From a virus: a stretch of 64,000 nucleotides of DNA. The stretch is taken from IMG/VR virus record IMGVR_UViG_3300008120_000017, positions 34,975-98,974 of that record; one strand, written 5' to 3'. The notes below the pieces were generated by a model. The model did no database searches and was not told the DNA's origin. It saw nothing but the letters and a program-made list of their open reading frames with translations. Of this stretch, positions 45,518-54,188 are shown in pieces (the stretch's first letter is position 1; every line of letters begins with the position of its first letter). Made by a program: the position numbers and the translations under genes.

Positions 45518-46929
45518 CTTTGTTGTGGCTGAACTTGACCAAAGTTTTTAGTTTTTAATAAATTGTTTTCTAGTTCAACTAATGAATTAGCAAAATGTGG
45601 GTCTATCACCTGTGCTGTACCCTGTCTGAGTACAGACCTAGCTATATCCTTAATCATACTAGCGTTTGGAGCCAATTGAATAAGTGCATTGTATGAATTT
45701 TCTATTTCCGATGGGTCTTGCTGAGATATGATGTCGTCGTTCATCAATTCTCTCAAGATAGCCTCTCTTTTGATGTTTTCTATCTCTTGCTTATCTATCT
45801 GTTGTTTTTTAGGGCTTTCAATTCCTCTTACCTTTAATGAATATCCTTTTGCGGCGTCACCAGCCATGCCAGAATCTGAAGAAGTTATCTTAGACTTAAA
45901 ATTATCTGCAAGCTGGTTCATTACAGCCGCTGTTGGATTAAGCATGTCAGCTACTTTTATTGACTTAATTGTGTTTTTTTTTGAGTCACCAAAAACAATT
46001 TGATCAAAGTCAGATATTAAGTCGAATGGAAATTCTGCAAATTTTTGAGTAGAAACTAAATTTCCTCTTCCTGGGCTCCACAAGTAATTCGATGCAGTAG
46101 CTTCTTTATTTATACCACTTGCCTCACAGATTAAATTTCTTAATTCAGCTTCTTTGGTTGAGCAATCTCTAACCAATGAATTAAATCCTTTTACGCTGTC
46201 AGTATATGCAGACTCAGAATCAACTAGGCCGGAGAAGCATCTCAAAAATTTATTGTCGCTATAATTTATGTCGCCAGATAAGTTTTCAGACAAATCATCT
46301 ATTGTTATCTTTGCGACTTTAGCTATCAACCCAAGTATTCTTCCAGCTGGTTTATTGTCTTGATACTCGTAAAAAATTTGAGCAGCGTAATCGGCTATTT
46401 TCTCTCTTTCTTCAGTAAACTCTAATATTTCTGAAGCTTCTTTCATCCCCTTATAGAAAGCCTCTCTGCTGTCTATTAGGTAATCTCTCTTTTCGCTTAA
46501 TTCTCTGTTCTGTTCATTTATAGCGAAGAATGCTGTTTTGATCCTTGATTCTAGGGGGATAGACGAGGTGCTTGCAATATTAAACTCTTCTTCCGAAGCA
46601 GTCTTAGATACTTCTTCAGTAGCAAGAAAATCATTCAAGTCCTCTTTCATTTCTGAAACAACAGAATTAGCAGGAATTTGAGCTTCGTTGAATACACTAT
46701 TTATTACTGTTTTTTTATCCGCTATGTCAAAATCAGCTGATTTATCTTTTGCTACTTTAACATAAGCTTTTGTCTTAGCAGTATTGAAAGCTTCGATGAC
46801 TCTATTAATAGTCTCTGGGTTAAGTTCATGTTCTCTAGCTACTTTTATAATACTATCATTTGCATTTGTTCCAGAGTTATGGAGTTTGATAGCAGAATTA
46901 AGTGCTTTTTCAATACGCTCGTAAATCAT
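45514..46929 (-). CDS. Hypothetical helical head-region protein
   Basis: A 471-residue, predominantly helical, acidic protein. The first 60 residues contain a helix-turn-helix-looking repeat of RIEKALNSAIKLHN and INRVIEAFNTAKTK. A conserved-looking ASNYLWSPGRGNLVSTQKFA lies in the centre, and a Gln-rich tail ends FGQVQPQQR. Placed between the protease cluster and internal-protein genes, it could be a core protein, an internal protein or a diverged portal. It lacks the patterns by which I would recognise a portal. Function left open. Confidence 0.5.
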   Translation of the reverse strand: MIYERIEKALNSAIKLHNSGTNANDSIIKVAREHELNPETINRVIEAFNTAKTKAYVKVAKDKSADFDIADKKTVINSVFNEAQIPANSVVSEMKEDLNDFLATEEVSKTASEEEFNIASTSSIPLESRIKTAFFAINEQNRELSEKRDYLIDSREAFYKGMKEASEILEFTEEREKIADYAAQIFYEYQDNKPAGRILGLIAKVAKITIDDLSENLSGDINYSDNKFLRCFSGLVDSESAYTDSVKGFNSLVRDCSTKEAELRNLICEASGINKEATASNYLWSPGRGNLVSTQKFAEFPFDLISDFDQIVFGDSKKNTIKSIKVADMLNPTAAVMNQLADNFKSKITSSDSGMAGDAAKGYSLKVRGIESPKKQQIDKQEIENIKREAILRELMNDDIISQQDPSEIENSYNALIQLAPNASMIKDIARSVLRQGTAQVIDPHFANSLVELENNLLKTKNFGQVQPQQR

Positions 46930-46953
46930 AAGTGTTTATTATATTAAGATAAA

Positions 46954-47850
46954 TTATAATGGTTGTGGAGAAAAATATGTCAATTCTTTAATTTCTTTTT
47001 TGTCTACTCCTCTTGATTCTCTTTCTTTGTCACCGATTATTTTTCTAACTGGATCATCGTAGCTAAGCGTCGATGACACCTCTGTTATGCTTTCCCAAAG
47101 TGCTTTTCTAAATAAATCTGAATTTAAATTTTCGTCTCCTTGTTTTGTCTGCTCAGATAGACTTAATGCATTCGTGTAAGATATATGTCTATCGAAGTCA
47201 CTTGGTCTAGCGTGATTTATCAATCTAACCCCAAGTATATATTCACTTGCCTGAAGCTCCAAGCAATTCTTCATAGAATTTACTAGCTTAGAAGCAATAC
47301 TATCGTTCACATTAATTCTTCTTTGTAGTATATATTTTGCTGTCTCCCAGCCAAACGCATAGGAAATGCCCATCCATATTGAGCTTGCCACTACGTCTTG
47401 TGGAGTCTCTTTCCACCTATCATATGGTGAAATAATTGAATAAACAAAATTTTCACTATCCAGATACCTAGACACATCGAAAAATAATTTTAAGTAACAC
47501 TCAATATTTTGCTCTTTTGTTTTAAATTCTGAAGAGATTTCCTTAAGTGTCTTTTTGCCAAGAAGCATGGATTGTATTTGTGTGCCAAATCCTCTTGTGT
47601 GATTACTTACAAAACAAGAATGTGCGTATTTGACTTCTGGGAATCTGCAGGCCCCATGAACTAAATATGAAAAATAATCTATTATGTATTGATCGTCCTC
47701 GTCCTCTGGGATCACAACAAAATCTTCTTCCCCTCTAGTAAGCAATTCCCTGTGGACCCTTCTATATTCGAATGCTTGGTTAGCCCTCCAAGAAGGAGAG
47801 TAATCTGGATCGTCACTAAAATCTCTTGAAAATCTTTTTATATTACTCAT
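46954..47850 (-). CDS. Hypothetical protein, helical
   Basis: A 298-residue soluble protein, alpha-helical with several aromatic clusters (SWRANQAFEYRRVHRELLTR; DDQYIIDYFSYLVHGACRF). A short region LGKKTLKEISSEFKTKEQNI could be a helix-turn-helix. It overlaps the 495-residue internal protein gene by ATGA. No family is recognised; a packaging-associated or transcription-associated protein is possible but unsupported. Confidence 0.5.
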   Translation of the reverse strand: MSNIKRFSRDFSDDPDYSPSWRANQAFEYRRVHRELLTRGEEDFVVIPEDEDDQYIIDYFSYLVHGACRFPEVKYAHSCFVSNHTRGFGTQIQSMLLGKKTLKEISSEFKTKEQNIECYLKLFFDVSRYLDSENFVYSIISPYDRWKETPQDVVASSIWMGISYAFGWETAKYILQRRINVNDSIASKLVNSMKNCLELQASEYILGVRLINHARPSDFDRHISYTNALSLSEQTKQGDENLNSDLFRKALWESITEVSSTLSYDDPVRKIIGDKERESRGVDKKEIKELTYFSPQPL

Positions 47851-49334
47851 GAATTTGTCCAGTCGCCTAGAACTCTTTCTGGAATGTCTGTTTTGTTTTT
47901 GAGGTGCTGGAATACTCTTAATTTATCCTTTGAGGATAGTCCAGATATTTCTTCTGTTAAGTCTTTTCCTATTATATCACTAAAAACACTACTATTCAGC
48001 ATTGAATCCATTTGGCCACTTGGGCTATATGAGTACATTAATGAGCCTGCTCCAGATAATCCTAGACCCGCTCCTAAGGTGGGTGCACTATTGACCACAC
48101 CCTTCATTGTGTTTCCACTTAACCTTAATAAGTTAGATGGTTGTAAAAATTTTTGACCAGCTTGGGGCTTTGTATATTTAAATATATTTTTGTTTCCCGT
48201 TAATACTCCCAATACTGGGGTCTTTCCCAGAATTGCTTTTGGTGCCCTTAAAAACTTTGAAGAAACAGCTCCAGCTCTATTAATCTTACTTGCGGCATTA
48301 GTCAATTTTAAGGCTTTTGCACCAGCTCCGGTAATTTTACTTAATAGCCTAATTCCCTTTCCTGCCACCCCAAGAGCAGGGACAAATGAAGATCCCGTCA
48401 ATAAAGCGTTGCCAACTCCAGAAAGAAACTTACCTCCAGCGCCAGCATGATCACCAGAATATGCTAGGTTTGCTGATGACGATAAATCTTTTACAGCGTC
48501 TACAGGTGGATCTAATACTATTTCCTTTGTTAATTGACCTAAAAATCCAGGAGTGCTTTGACTTCCTGTAATTGATTGATCGTTGCCACTCTTCTCATAA
48601 CTTTTTGCCTCAACCATTTTTCCTAATCTAGATCCAACAGCCGTTCCTATAGAAGAAGAGATTAACGCCTTAATTAATATTTTTTGAACCTGCTTTTTGG
48701 AAGTAGGTAATATGCCCTTAGACATTAAAAAATCTGATTTTTTATTTATCACCCTTCTTACCTGTACCATTCCATCTGTTGTCTGCATCTTTGGCGATGT
48801 ATTGCTATCTTTTGGTAAAAATCCAGGAGCATCATTTATTGCGGAATTTATATTTGCCTGGTTCTGAGTATTATATTGCTGTGTAGCTTTTTCTACTACT
48901 GAGCTGCCTGAATTTCCACCGAGAAAAGAAACAGAACCAGATGGTATATTTTTCATTAAGCTACCCTTGCTGGCAGAAGATTCTGCAACTGGTAGATCAT
49001 TTTTTAAATAGTTGGTTCTTTTATTTAACCTAGACTGCTCAAGATCCATGACAGCATTTGCAGCAGATTGTGTGGGGCTTTCTTTTCCTAACATATTATA
49101 TGCAGTGTCTCTTGCTCTACCCAGCATTGTGTCTGTTCCGGTCAGCTGATTGTAAGCTCCTGCGCCTCCGACTCCAGTTGCGGCAAGACCTCCCATTAAT
49201 TTAGGGCTGGTTGCAAAACCTTTTACAGAATTAATTGCTGTAGATGCAAAGGGTTTAGCAATGTTCATAGCGGAACTAAAAACATTCGCTTCTTTTGATA
49301 TAGAGTTTCTATATATATCTGTGTATCTGTTCAT
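47847..49334 (-). CDS. Tagged glycine-rich internal virion protein
   Basis: A 495-residue protein with the tag MNRYTDIYRNSISKEANVF. It has Gly/Ala segments GGLAATGVGGAGAYNQL (about 49-65), SSSIGTAVGSRLGKM (about 230-244), GVGNALLTGSSFVPALGVAG and LGAGLGLSGAGSLMYSYS, with basic linkers. No enzyme motif is visible. Its neighbours at 49337 and 49671 share the tag, making a tandem trio. The combination of a shared N-terminal signature, many glycine-rich amphipathic segments and head-region position suggests a protein packaged inside the capsid and delivered into or across the host membrane. Confidence 0.6.
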   Translation of the reverse strand: MNRYTDIYRNSISKEANVFSSAMNIAKPFASTAINSVKGFATSPKLMGGLAATGVGGAGAYNQLTGTDTMLGRARDTAYNMLGKESPTQSAANAVMDLEQSRLNKRTNYLKNDLPVAESSASKGSLMKNIPSGSVSFLGGNSGSSVVEKATQQYNTQNQANINSAINDAPGFLPKDSNTSPKMQTTDGMVQVRRVINKKSDFLMSKGILPTSKKQVQKILIKALISSSIGTAVGSRLGKMVEAKSYEKSGNDQSITGSQSTPGFLGQLTKEIVLDPPVDAVKDLSSSANLAYSGDHAGAGGKFLSGVGNALLTGSSFVPALGVAGKGIRLLSKITGAGAKALKLTNAASKINRAGAVSSKFLRAPKAILGKTPVLGVLTGNKNIFKYTKPQAGQKFLQPSNLLRLSGNTMKGVVNSAPTLGAGLGLSGAGSLMYSYSPSGQMDSMLNSSVFSDIIGKDLTEEISGLSSKDKLRVFQHLKNKTDIPERVLGDWTNS

Positions 49335-49336
49335 AA

Positions 49337-49669
49337 TTAATTCAATATGGGGTTAGTTAAGCTATTTAATTCCTGTAATCTATCCCTAAGTAGTCTGGTA
49401 TAATCAGACTGAAGAGAACGAGTAAATACAGGATCTTTTTTTATTCCCTGATTTTTTATCATATCTTTCAATACTCCAGCTGTTCCAGTTATTTTTTCTA
49501 TTGGCTTTCTTAGGTCGATCATTTTTCCCTGAGCTTTTGAGAAAATAGTTTGTGGAGTATTTTTCATAGCTCTAGTTGCCATACCTATAAGTTTGATAGC
49601 CATTTCACCTCTTCCAGCAGTTTTATCAAGTTCTATAGCTATCTTATTTAAATATATTTTTGTATACAT
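49337..49669 (-). CDS. Tagged small internal virion protein
   Basis: A 110-residue basic helical protein with N-terminus MYTKIYLNKIAIELDK, a short form of the Y-x-x-Y-L-N-K-I tag. Ala/Gly/Met-rich middle, basic helices (GVLKDMIKNQGIKKDPV), and no glycine zipper. It is separated by two bases from the 495-residue gene and one from the 187-residue gene. Confidence 0.55.
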   Translation of the reverse strand: MYTKIYLNKIAIELDKTAGRGEMAIKLIGMATRAMKNTPQTIFSKAQGKMIDLRKPIEKITGTAGVLKDMIKNQGIKKDPVFTRSLQSDYTRLLRDRLQELNSLTNPILN

Positions 49670-49670
49670 T

Positions 49671-50234
49671 TTATCTATATTTAATGCTTCCTCTGTTTAT
49701 GTCACTCCATAAATCATTTTGAGTTTCGTCTTGATTTTGTGGCTGATCTCCAAATGCCGAATCAATACCTGTATCAATAGCGTTATTGATAGCCAATCCA
49801 GGTGTTGCAACACCAAATACGGTTCCAATATCTTTAGCAGATATATTCTTGATTCCTCCCCTTTCCTTCGCTATTGCAGTGGCTGTGTTCCATGGCTGAG
49901 TAAATGTATTACTCATTATCGACATTGCCTTATTTTTAATTGGCTGATTTGATTCTAATATGCCCCTATACCCTCTTGCCATTGATCCAATGCCTCCTGT
50001 AATTCCACTACTTAGATTGCCAACGCTTTTTATTGTTTTTTGCGTTAATGGCTTTGCTGCACTAACGCCTTTTTGAATTGCGCTAGAAACTATTGGCTTG
50101 GCTGTATTTAATAAATTTTTTACACCAGCGGAAACAATTGGTTTTGCTACAGAAAATGCGGCCCTGGCGGCTGGCACCACAAATGCATTTTTTTGATTTA
50201 ATTCATTAAAATAGATTTTTGAGTATTTATTCAT
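49671..50234 (-). CDS. Tagged repetitive internal virion protein
   Basis: A 187-residue protein with the tag MNKYSKIYFNELNQKNAFV. The next ~80 residues are four loose repeats around AxPIVSAGVKNLLNTAKP, PIVSSAIQKGVSAAKP and PLTQKTIKSVG. This yields an amphipathic, Lys/Ala/Val-rich array. It ends in an acidic Gln-rich tail. The repeats could form a membrane-active or nucleic-acid-binding helix bundle. It is the first gene of the tagged trio in transcription order. Confidence 0.55.
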   Translation of the reverse strand: MNKYSKIYFNELNQKNAFVVPAARAAFSVAKPIVSAGVKNLLNTAKPIVSSAIQKGVSAAKPLTQKTIKSVGNLSSGITGGIGSMARGYRGILESNQPIKNKAMSIMSNTFTQPWNTATAIAKERGGIKNISAKDIGTVFGVATPGLAINNAIDTGIDSAFGDQPQNQDETQNDLWSDINRGSIKYR

Positions 50235-50288
50235 AATTTATTTTATTTCACTATAAATTAAACTATTAGGTATTCAATTATCTATTCA

Positions 50289-52496
50289 CTACTGAAGCAC
50301 ATCTGTTTGGCTGGCTGAACTTTCTACGGCTCTTTGCTTCAAGAATAAAACAACTTTAGCTGTCGATTTTATCGTAGATAAGATTAAGTCCTCAAAATCT
50401 GCCATTTCATCAATTCCATATTCTTCGGCAAAATCAGAATTATGCCAGTAAAATAAAAGAAGCAATCTGCACATTCTGTCTAAGTTATCAACCAGTTCAG
50501 GAATATATTCCTGGACAATGGACTGAGACCTAGATGTCCTTACAATAACTCCTATCATTGCTGGATCAAAAACCTGGCGAGAATTACTGTCACTTGCTCT
50601 TTCGAGGAACTTCAAATCTTCGTCAGTAATCTGATTCCACAGACCAATATCCATATCTGTAGCTGGTCTAGGTCCAGGACTAGATTCAGTCATTTGAGTC
50701 CTTAATTGCTGTTCAGTTTGAACTGGCGTGCCATCCCTGTTGACACCCGCTGCGCCATCTGGAGTAACAAAAGATGGGAAAGCTAATTTTTTATTTGTTC
50801 TTGGTAAATACCACCCAGAAACCCTAGCTTTCTTTTGTTCAAATATCTCGTACGCCACTTTTTCTGAGTCTTGCTGATTCAATCCAGCTCTACTCATCAA
50901 GTCGACTACTACTTCACTCTTGTCTCTAAAAGATAAAGAAGATCCATCAACAAATACATTAATGTCAAATGCAGCAGATTTTTCGACTAAAATTTCTCCT
51001 GCACCTCTGCCAGTTAGTAACGATTGAAGAGTTTTATCGTCGCCAGGTTTAATATCGTTTACGGCGGTAGAGTCGAAATCTGGTGTTTTAACTTCAATTA
51101 CCTTACAGCACTTAGGAACAAACACTACATTACCCTTGGTGAACTCAGGTAAACCATGTTCTTTGTCGATTGACCTAAGATAACCTTTTGATCCCCAGCA
51201 GTGCCCACAACATCCAGAAGACAAACAAGAAGAATTTCCGCCATCAGTCAAGAAATTGCTATTGCTGAATGGAACGTAATCTTGCTCTACAAGTATAGTG
51301 GTTTTTTTGTTTTCTGTTATCTTGTTTGTTACATTAAATGGACCATAAACACTTAATTCATGATCAACTAAAAAGTATTTCTTTCCAACAGAACACGAGC
51401 TAAGTTCTTTTCCGGTATCTTTGAGTATTTCGTCTTTCTCTTCTTTTGTTAGCTCCTGTGTAGTCCCTGAATTAGATTTATAATAAACGGGTTGTTTTGC
51501 CCATTCCATTTTACCGCTGCTTGGGTCAACAACGACCTGCGGGGAATAAGCTTTGCCCATCGAATGCATGGACTGGTCATTTGACCCAGTAGTGATTCCC
51601 CTTGCAGAAACAAAAACCATCGCCTTAACAATTTCGCCATTATGATTTAGAATATCATATAGACCAGTTTCAGTAACTTGACCAAATTCTTTTCTATAAT
51701 CTCCTAAGTATAAATCGCTTTTATCTTTTTCATCCCTGTTGTCGTCAATTCTATATCCATTTTTAATTATTTCAGTTTTTTCTTCTGTGGAAAGATTTGA
51801 CAGCTTGAGCAGAGCGTCACCAGACTTAATCAACGTTATTGGATCTTTTGTGTCTTCTTGCTTTGCCTCTTTTTTAGACTCAAAAGTTATCTTAAGGTCA
51901 TCCAGGTCATAAAACTTAGATATATATGAAAATATTTCTGGAGTCTCAAGAGCGTATTTTATGAAATTATCATAATTCTCTTTTCCAGACTTTTGAAGAA
52001 AATCGATTAAATCACTATCAGTTTCAGATAGTGCCATTTTTGTATCAATAAAGTCATCAACAGTTATGTCATAAAAATTCTCCAAAGATGCAGCTTTGCT
52101 GTTTGCACTAGCTGGTGGCCTTGAAAATATTCTTAATGTGTTACTCGTTTCCCCATCTATTACAGGACTTTGTTTGGCTGGTTCACCAATGTCTTCTGGG
52201 TTTTGACCGGATAGATAGTTAACCCATTGTTCGTTGTTTGCTACAAATGTATCAGAATTTTTTAGATACATAACCTCCATTCCCTTTACCTTTCCATTAA
52301 GGAAAAATACTGGAATGTAGATTAGTTGTCCGCCTAACTTGAAGCCCATTATACCAGCGGCTCTTGTGCCATCATCATTTTTGTCTATGATGTCAAAACC
52401 CAAGTAGTGGTTCAATAAGTTGGGGTTTTTTTCTGATATTTTAGCTACTGCTATTTCGGATAAATTTTGTTCAACCTGTTGTAATGGAGTCGGCAT
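50289..52496 (-). CDS. Large unidentified head-region protein
   Basis: A 735-residue protein, first gene of the head unit after the terminator at 52566. The N-terminal region (LLNHYLGFDIIDKNDDGTRA, then KLGGQLIYIPVFFLNGKVKG) is beta-rich and looks like a conserved virion protein. A cysteine cluster with SSGCCGHCWGSKGYL (about residues 422-436), then PKCCKV, suggests a metal site. The C-terminal 110 residues are helical with a conserved RTSRSQSIVQEYIPELVDNL. I considered portal, but typical portal features were not evident. The role is unknown; its size and place suggest a major structural or ejection component. Confidence 0.55.
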   Translation of the reverse strand: MPTPLQQVEQNLSEIAVAKISEKNPNLLNHYLGFDIIDKNDDGTRAAGIMGFKLGGQLIYIPVFFLNGKVKGMEVMYLKNSDTFVANNEQWVNYLSGQNPEDIGEPAKQSPVIDGETSNTLRIFSRPPASANSKAASLENFYDITVDDFIDTKMALSETDSDLIDFLQKSGKENYDNFIKYALETPEIFSYISKFYDLDDLKITFESKKEAKQEDTKDPITLIKSGDALLKLSNLSTEEKTEIIKNGYRIDDNRDEKDKSDLYLGDYRKEFGQVTETGLYDILNHNGEIVKAMVFVSARGITTGSNDQSMHSMGKAYSPQVVVDPSSGKMEWAKQPVYYKSNSGTTQELTKEEKDEILKDTGKELSSCSVGKKYFLVDHELSVYGPFNVTNKITENKKTTILVEQDYVPFSNSNFLTDGGNSSCLSSGCCGHCWGSKGYLRSIDKEHGLPEFTKGNVVFVPKCCKVIEVKTPDFDSTAVNDIKPGDDKTLQSLLTGRGAGEILVEKSAAFDINVFVDGSSLSFRDKSEVVVDLMSRAGLNQQDSEKVAYEIFEQKKARVSGWYLPRTNKKLAFPSFVTPDGAAGVNRDGTPVQTEQQLRTQMTESSPGPRPATDMDIGLWNQITDEDLKFLERASDSNSRQVFDPAMIGVIVRTSRSQSIVQEYIPELVDNLDRMCRLLLLFYWHNSDFAEEYGIDEMADFEDLILSTIKSTAKVVLFLKQRAVESSASQTDVLQ

Positions 52497-52552
52497 ATTT
52501 TTAGTTATTCTTACTGATAATCTTCACAAAAGAAAGAAGTTTTTTGTAATTA

Positions 52553-52567
52553 TTAGCTAGTAGCTAA
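52553..52567. promoter_or_regulatory. Perfect 15-bp palindrome upstream of the head unit
   Basis: TTAGCTA-G-TAGCTAA is a perfect inverted repeat 57-71 bases upstream of the 735-residue gene start and abutting the terminator. It could be an operator for a dimeric regulator or part of the promoter. No other perfect copy was noted near other units. Confidence 0.35.
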
Positions 52568-52602
52568 AAAAAAGCGAGAACATTTTGTGTTCTCGCTTTT
52601 TT
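52566..52602 (-). terminator. Bidirectional intrinsic terminator
   Basis: The stem AAAGCGAGAACA/TGTTCTCGCTTT with a 5-base loop has A-rich and T-rich flanks on both sides, so it ends with a T-run on either strand. It lies just past the 116-residue gene, so it ends the small-protein unit. Confidence 0.92.
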
Positions 52603-52605
52603 CGT

Positions 52606-52956
52606 TTAAAACATAGAAGCAATTGGATTTGCTTCTATGTTTCGTTTTCTTATGTTTCGTACCTTATCTTTTATTGTTAAGATACTGTCTGGTTTTATTC
52701 CTAAGTTTATACATCTCATCGTTGCTGCCTCCTCTGCAAGAAACCATTGGTCCTCTGAGAGTACTACATTACTAAGCTCATTGATTAGAGTGAACAGGAA
52801 GACTAATATCTCCTTGTCTAATGAGCTCAATGATTCTTGACCTTTCTGTATTGAAGAGTGGTTGACAGCATCCAGCTCCAAAAGCTGGATAGATCTCCCA
52901 GTCTGGTACACTTTGCTTAATTTTTTGGTAATTTCCGCATTCATATACGGTAACAT
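52606..52956 (-). CDS. Small protein overlapping the cysteine-rich gene
   Basis: A 116-residue reading from MLPYMNAEITKK. Its first ~59 codons overlap the end of the cysteine-rich gene in another frame, an unusually long overlap of 179 bases. A later start is possible: an AAGGAG lies inside at about 52813 but no ATG follows promptly, and the only later Met is too far in. The C-terminal part (QWFLAEEAATMRCINLGI, then IKDKVRNIRKRNIEANPI) is helical and basic. The function is unknown. The 3' part beyond 52778 is surely coding-like; the true start is uncertain. Confidence 0.5.
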   Translation of the reverse strand: MLPYMNAEITKKLSKVYQTGRSIQLLELDAVNHSSIQKGQESLSSLDKEILVFLFTLINELSNVVLSEDQWFLAEEAATMRCINLGIKPDSILTIKDKVRNIRKRNIEANPIASMF

Positions 52957-53065
52957 TTTTTATGTGATGTTTTACTTTGAGATGTTTGCATTTTGTTTTA
53001 TCATTATTCCATTCGCCGTAAGCGCATGGAATCCGACAACAATGGCCGGATCCCAGGCAACTCAT
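52778..53065 (-). CDS. Cysteine-rich metal-cluster protein
   Basis: A 95-residue protein with cysteines in the pattern SGHCCRIPCAYGEW (9, 10, 14), KCKHL (26), YECGNY (43), and AFGAGCCQPLFN (66, 67). This spacing resembles small phage and bacterial proteins that bind an iron-sulfur or zinc centre; the exact role of the family is not known to me. Start and stop overlap the upstream membrane gene by ATGA. It lies in a small unit with membrane proteins. Confidence 0.68.
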   Translation of the reverse strand: MSCLGSGHCCRIPCAYGEWNNDKTKCKHLKVKHHIKNVTVYECGNYQKIKQSVPDWEIYPAFGAGCCQPLFNTERSRIIELIRQGDISLPVHSNQ

Positions 53066-53250
53066 TTTGGTATTTCTCCTGGCATTCTAGCACTATTCAT
53101 CATTGCGCTATTACAGACTGGACACTTATATATTCCAGGCCATGTATAGCTCTGAACTATTCTATCAATTGGGCAATAATATATGTATATTATTGATGCC
53201 ATGCAAGCACTTGTTGATAATGCTATTACACTTAATATAAATGTTTTCAT
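53062..53250 (-). CDS. Small membrane or lipoprotein with CxxC
   Basis: 62 residues from MKTFILSVIALSTSAC; the longer reading to 53316 would overlap the upstream membrane gene. The start is followed by a signal-like hydrophobic stretch ending in STSAC, which could be a lipobox (Thr at -3 is atypical), or else a single membrane segment reaching IIYIYYC. A CPVC pair follows at about 47-50. In a phage next to a second membrane protein, a spanin-like lysis role is conceivable but unproved. Confidence 0.55.
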   Translation of the reverse strand: MKTFILSVIALSTSACMASIIYIYYCPIDRIVQSYTWPGIYKCPVCNSAMMNSARMPGEIPK

Positions 53251-53257
53251 ATTAATA

Positions 53258-53455
53258 TTAATTTTTGTTGTTATCTTTTTCAGTAATAAATAAAGTAAAT
53301 CCATAAATTGCTGCAAGCACCAATGCCCAGAATATCAATGGTAAAGCTAAACTTATTACTTTTATTAAAGCCTTTATAGCTATAACTATTATTAAAGCAA
53401 TAAATGCAATTTTTGAAATTGCCTTTATTACTGTGATCACTTCTTCTTTTTTCAT
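53258..53455 (-). CDS. Small integral membrane protein
   Basis: A 65-residue protein with two hydrophobic segments (IAFIALIIVIAIKALIKVI and LALPLIFWALVLAAIYGFTL) and a short charged tail (EKDNNKN). The shape fits small holins or phage-encoded membrane modifiers; there is no signature to decide. It is followed at once by the small lipoprotein-like gene, as holin-spanin pairs are, but an endolysin was not seen nearby. Confidence 0.55.
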   Translation of the reverse strand: MKKEEVITVIKAISKIAFIALIIVIAIKALIKVISLALPLIFWALVLAAIYGFTLFITEKDNNKN

Positions 53456-53541
53456 AGGATTTATGATTTATAGAATGGGGTACATCCTACAATATATTAT
53501 GGCTTTTATTTGTGTTGTTTTAGGTACCCATACATAAACAT

Positions 53542-53575
53542 AAAACACAACCACAATAAACATGGTTGTGTTTTA
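53542..53575 (-). terminator. Terminator after the hydroxylase gene
   Basis: The stem AAAACACAACCA/TGGTTGTGTTTT with a 9-base loop lies 24 bases after the hydroxylase stop. The T-run is only four on the coding strand. It closes the polymerase-hydroxylase unit. Confidence 0.75.
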
Positions 53576-53597
53576 CTTTGGAGGGAAATTTATTTTA

Positions 53598-54188
53598 TTA
53601 CCTAAAATGATTGCCGCCGACCCATAAAACTAAGCTCTTTCTTGTACCAGAAATTACTGGGGTAACTCTATGTAAAATGTATGAAGGGAATAAAATAACT
53701 GAACCCCTGTCTTTGGGCAAGTCTTGAGGATTTGATCCCTTCATAACCTGAAGAGTCCCCCCCTCATACTCAACCGGATCAGACAATTGAACTACTATGC
53801 TTAATTTTCTTTTTGAAGTCATTCCTGGGCCAACATCAAGATGCCAACCAAAGTGTCCTCCACCACCTAAATACTTGGTGTACTGTATTGACTCATTAAT
53901 GCTATTAAGATCAAAATTCCATAAGTCTTTGTTTGCTCTTACTGATAAGTCTATCAATTTATCGTATAGCCAACTAAATTCAGAATTTTCTTGGTGGAGC
54001 CAACTTATTTTACTGTCCCTGTGACCAAGGTTTGGTTTATCAGCACCATACGTAACCGCCTCTTTTAATTCTAACTTAGAAGCAGATTCATCAATTTTCT
54101 GTATTTCATCAAAATTAAAAGCTGATTTATACCAATACCAATTTGATACGTCTCTTTCCTCTTGCGGAAAAATAATTCTTTTATCCAT
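53598..54188 (-). CDS. 2-oxoglutarate/Fe(II) prolyl-4-hydroxylase-like oxygenase
   Basis: 196 residues from MDKRIIFP (a longer reading to 54242 adds 18 residues that look non-coding). The double-stranded beta-helix motif is complete: HLD at His116-Asp118 as the first iron ligands, EGGTLQV (142-148), His173 in ILHRVTPV as the distal iron ligand, and Arg183 in GTRKSLVLWV to bind 2-oxoglutarate. This is the PKHD/P4H type that hydroxylates proline and related residues, releasing succinate and CO2. The three collagen-like fibres with GPP triplets are an obvious candidate substrate in the same genome. It follows the beta-prime C-terminal gene by 78 bases. Confidence 0.9.
   Translation of the reverse strand: MDKRIIFPQEERDVSNWYWYKSAFNFDEIQKIDESASKLELKEAVTYGADKPNLGHRDSKISWLHQENSEFSWLYDKLIDLSVRANKDLWNFDLNSINESIQYTKYLGGGGHFGWHLDVGPGMTSKRKLSIVVQLSDPVEYEGGTLQVMKGSNPQDLPKDRGSVILFPSYILHRVTPVISGTRKSLVLWVGGNHFR

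Noticed and set aside
50289-52496. Portal protein for the 735-residue gene
   Set aside because: Typical portal patterns are not visible and the cysteine clusters do not fit; left as unidentified.
53251-53316. N-terminal extension of the small lipoprotein gene
   Set aside because: It would overlap the membrane gene, and the internal ATG at 53250 gives a proper signal-like start.
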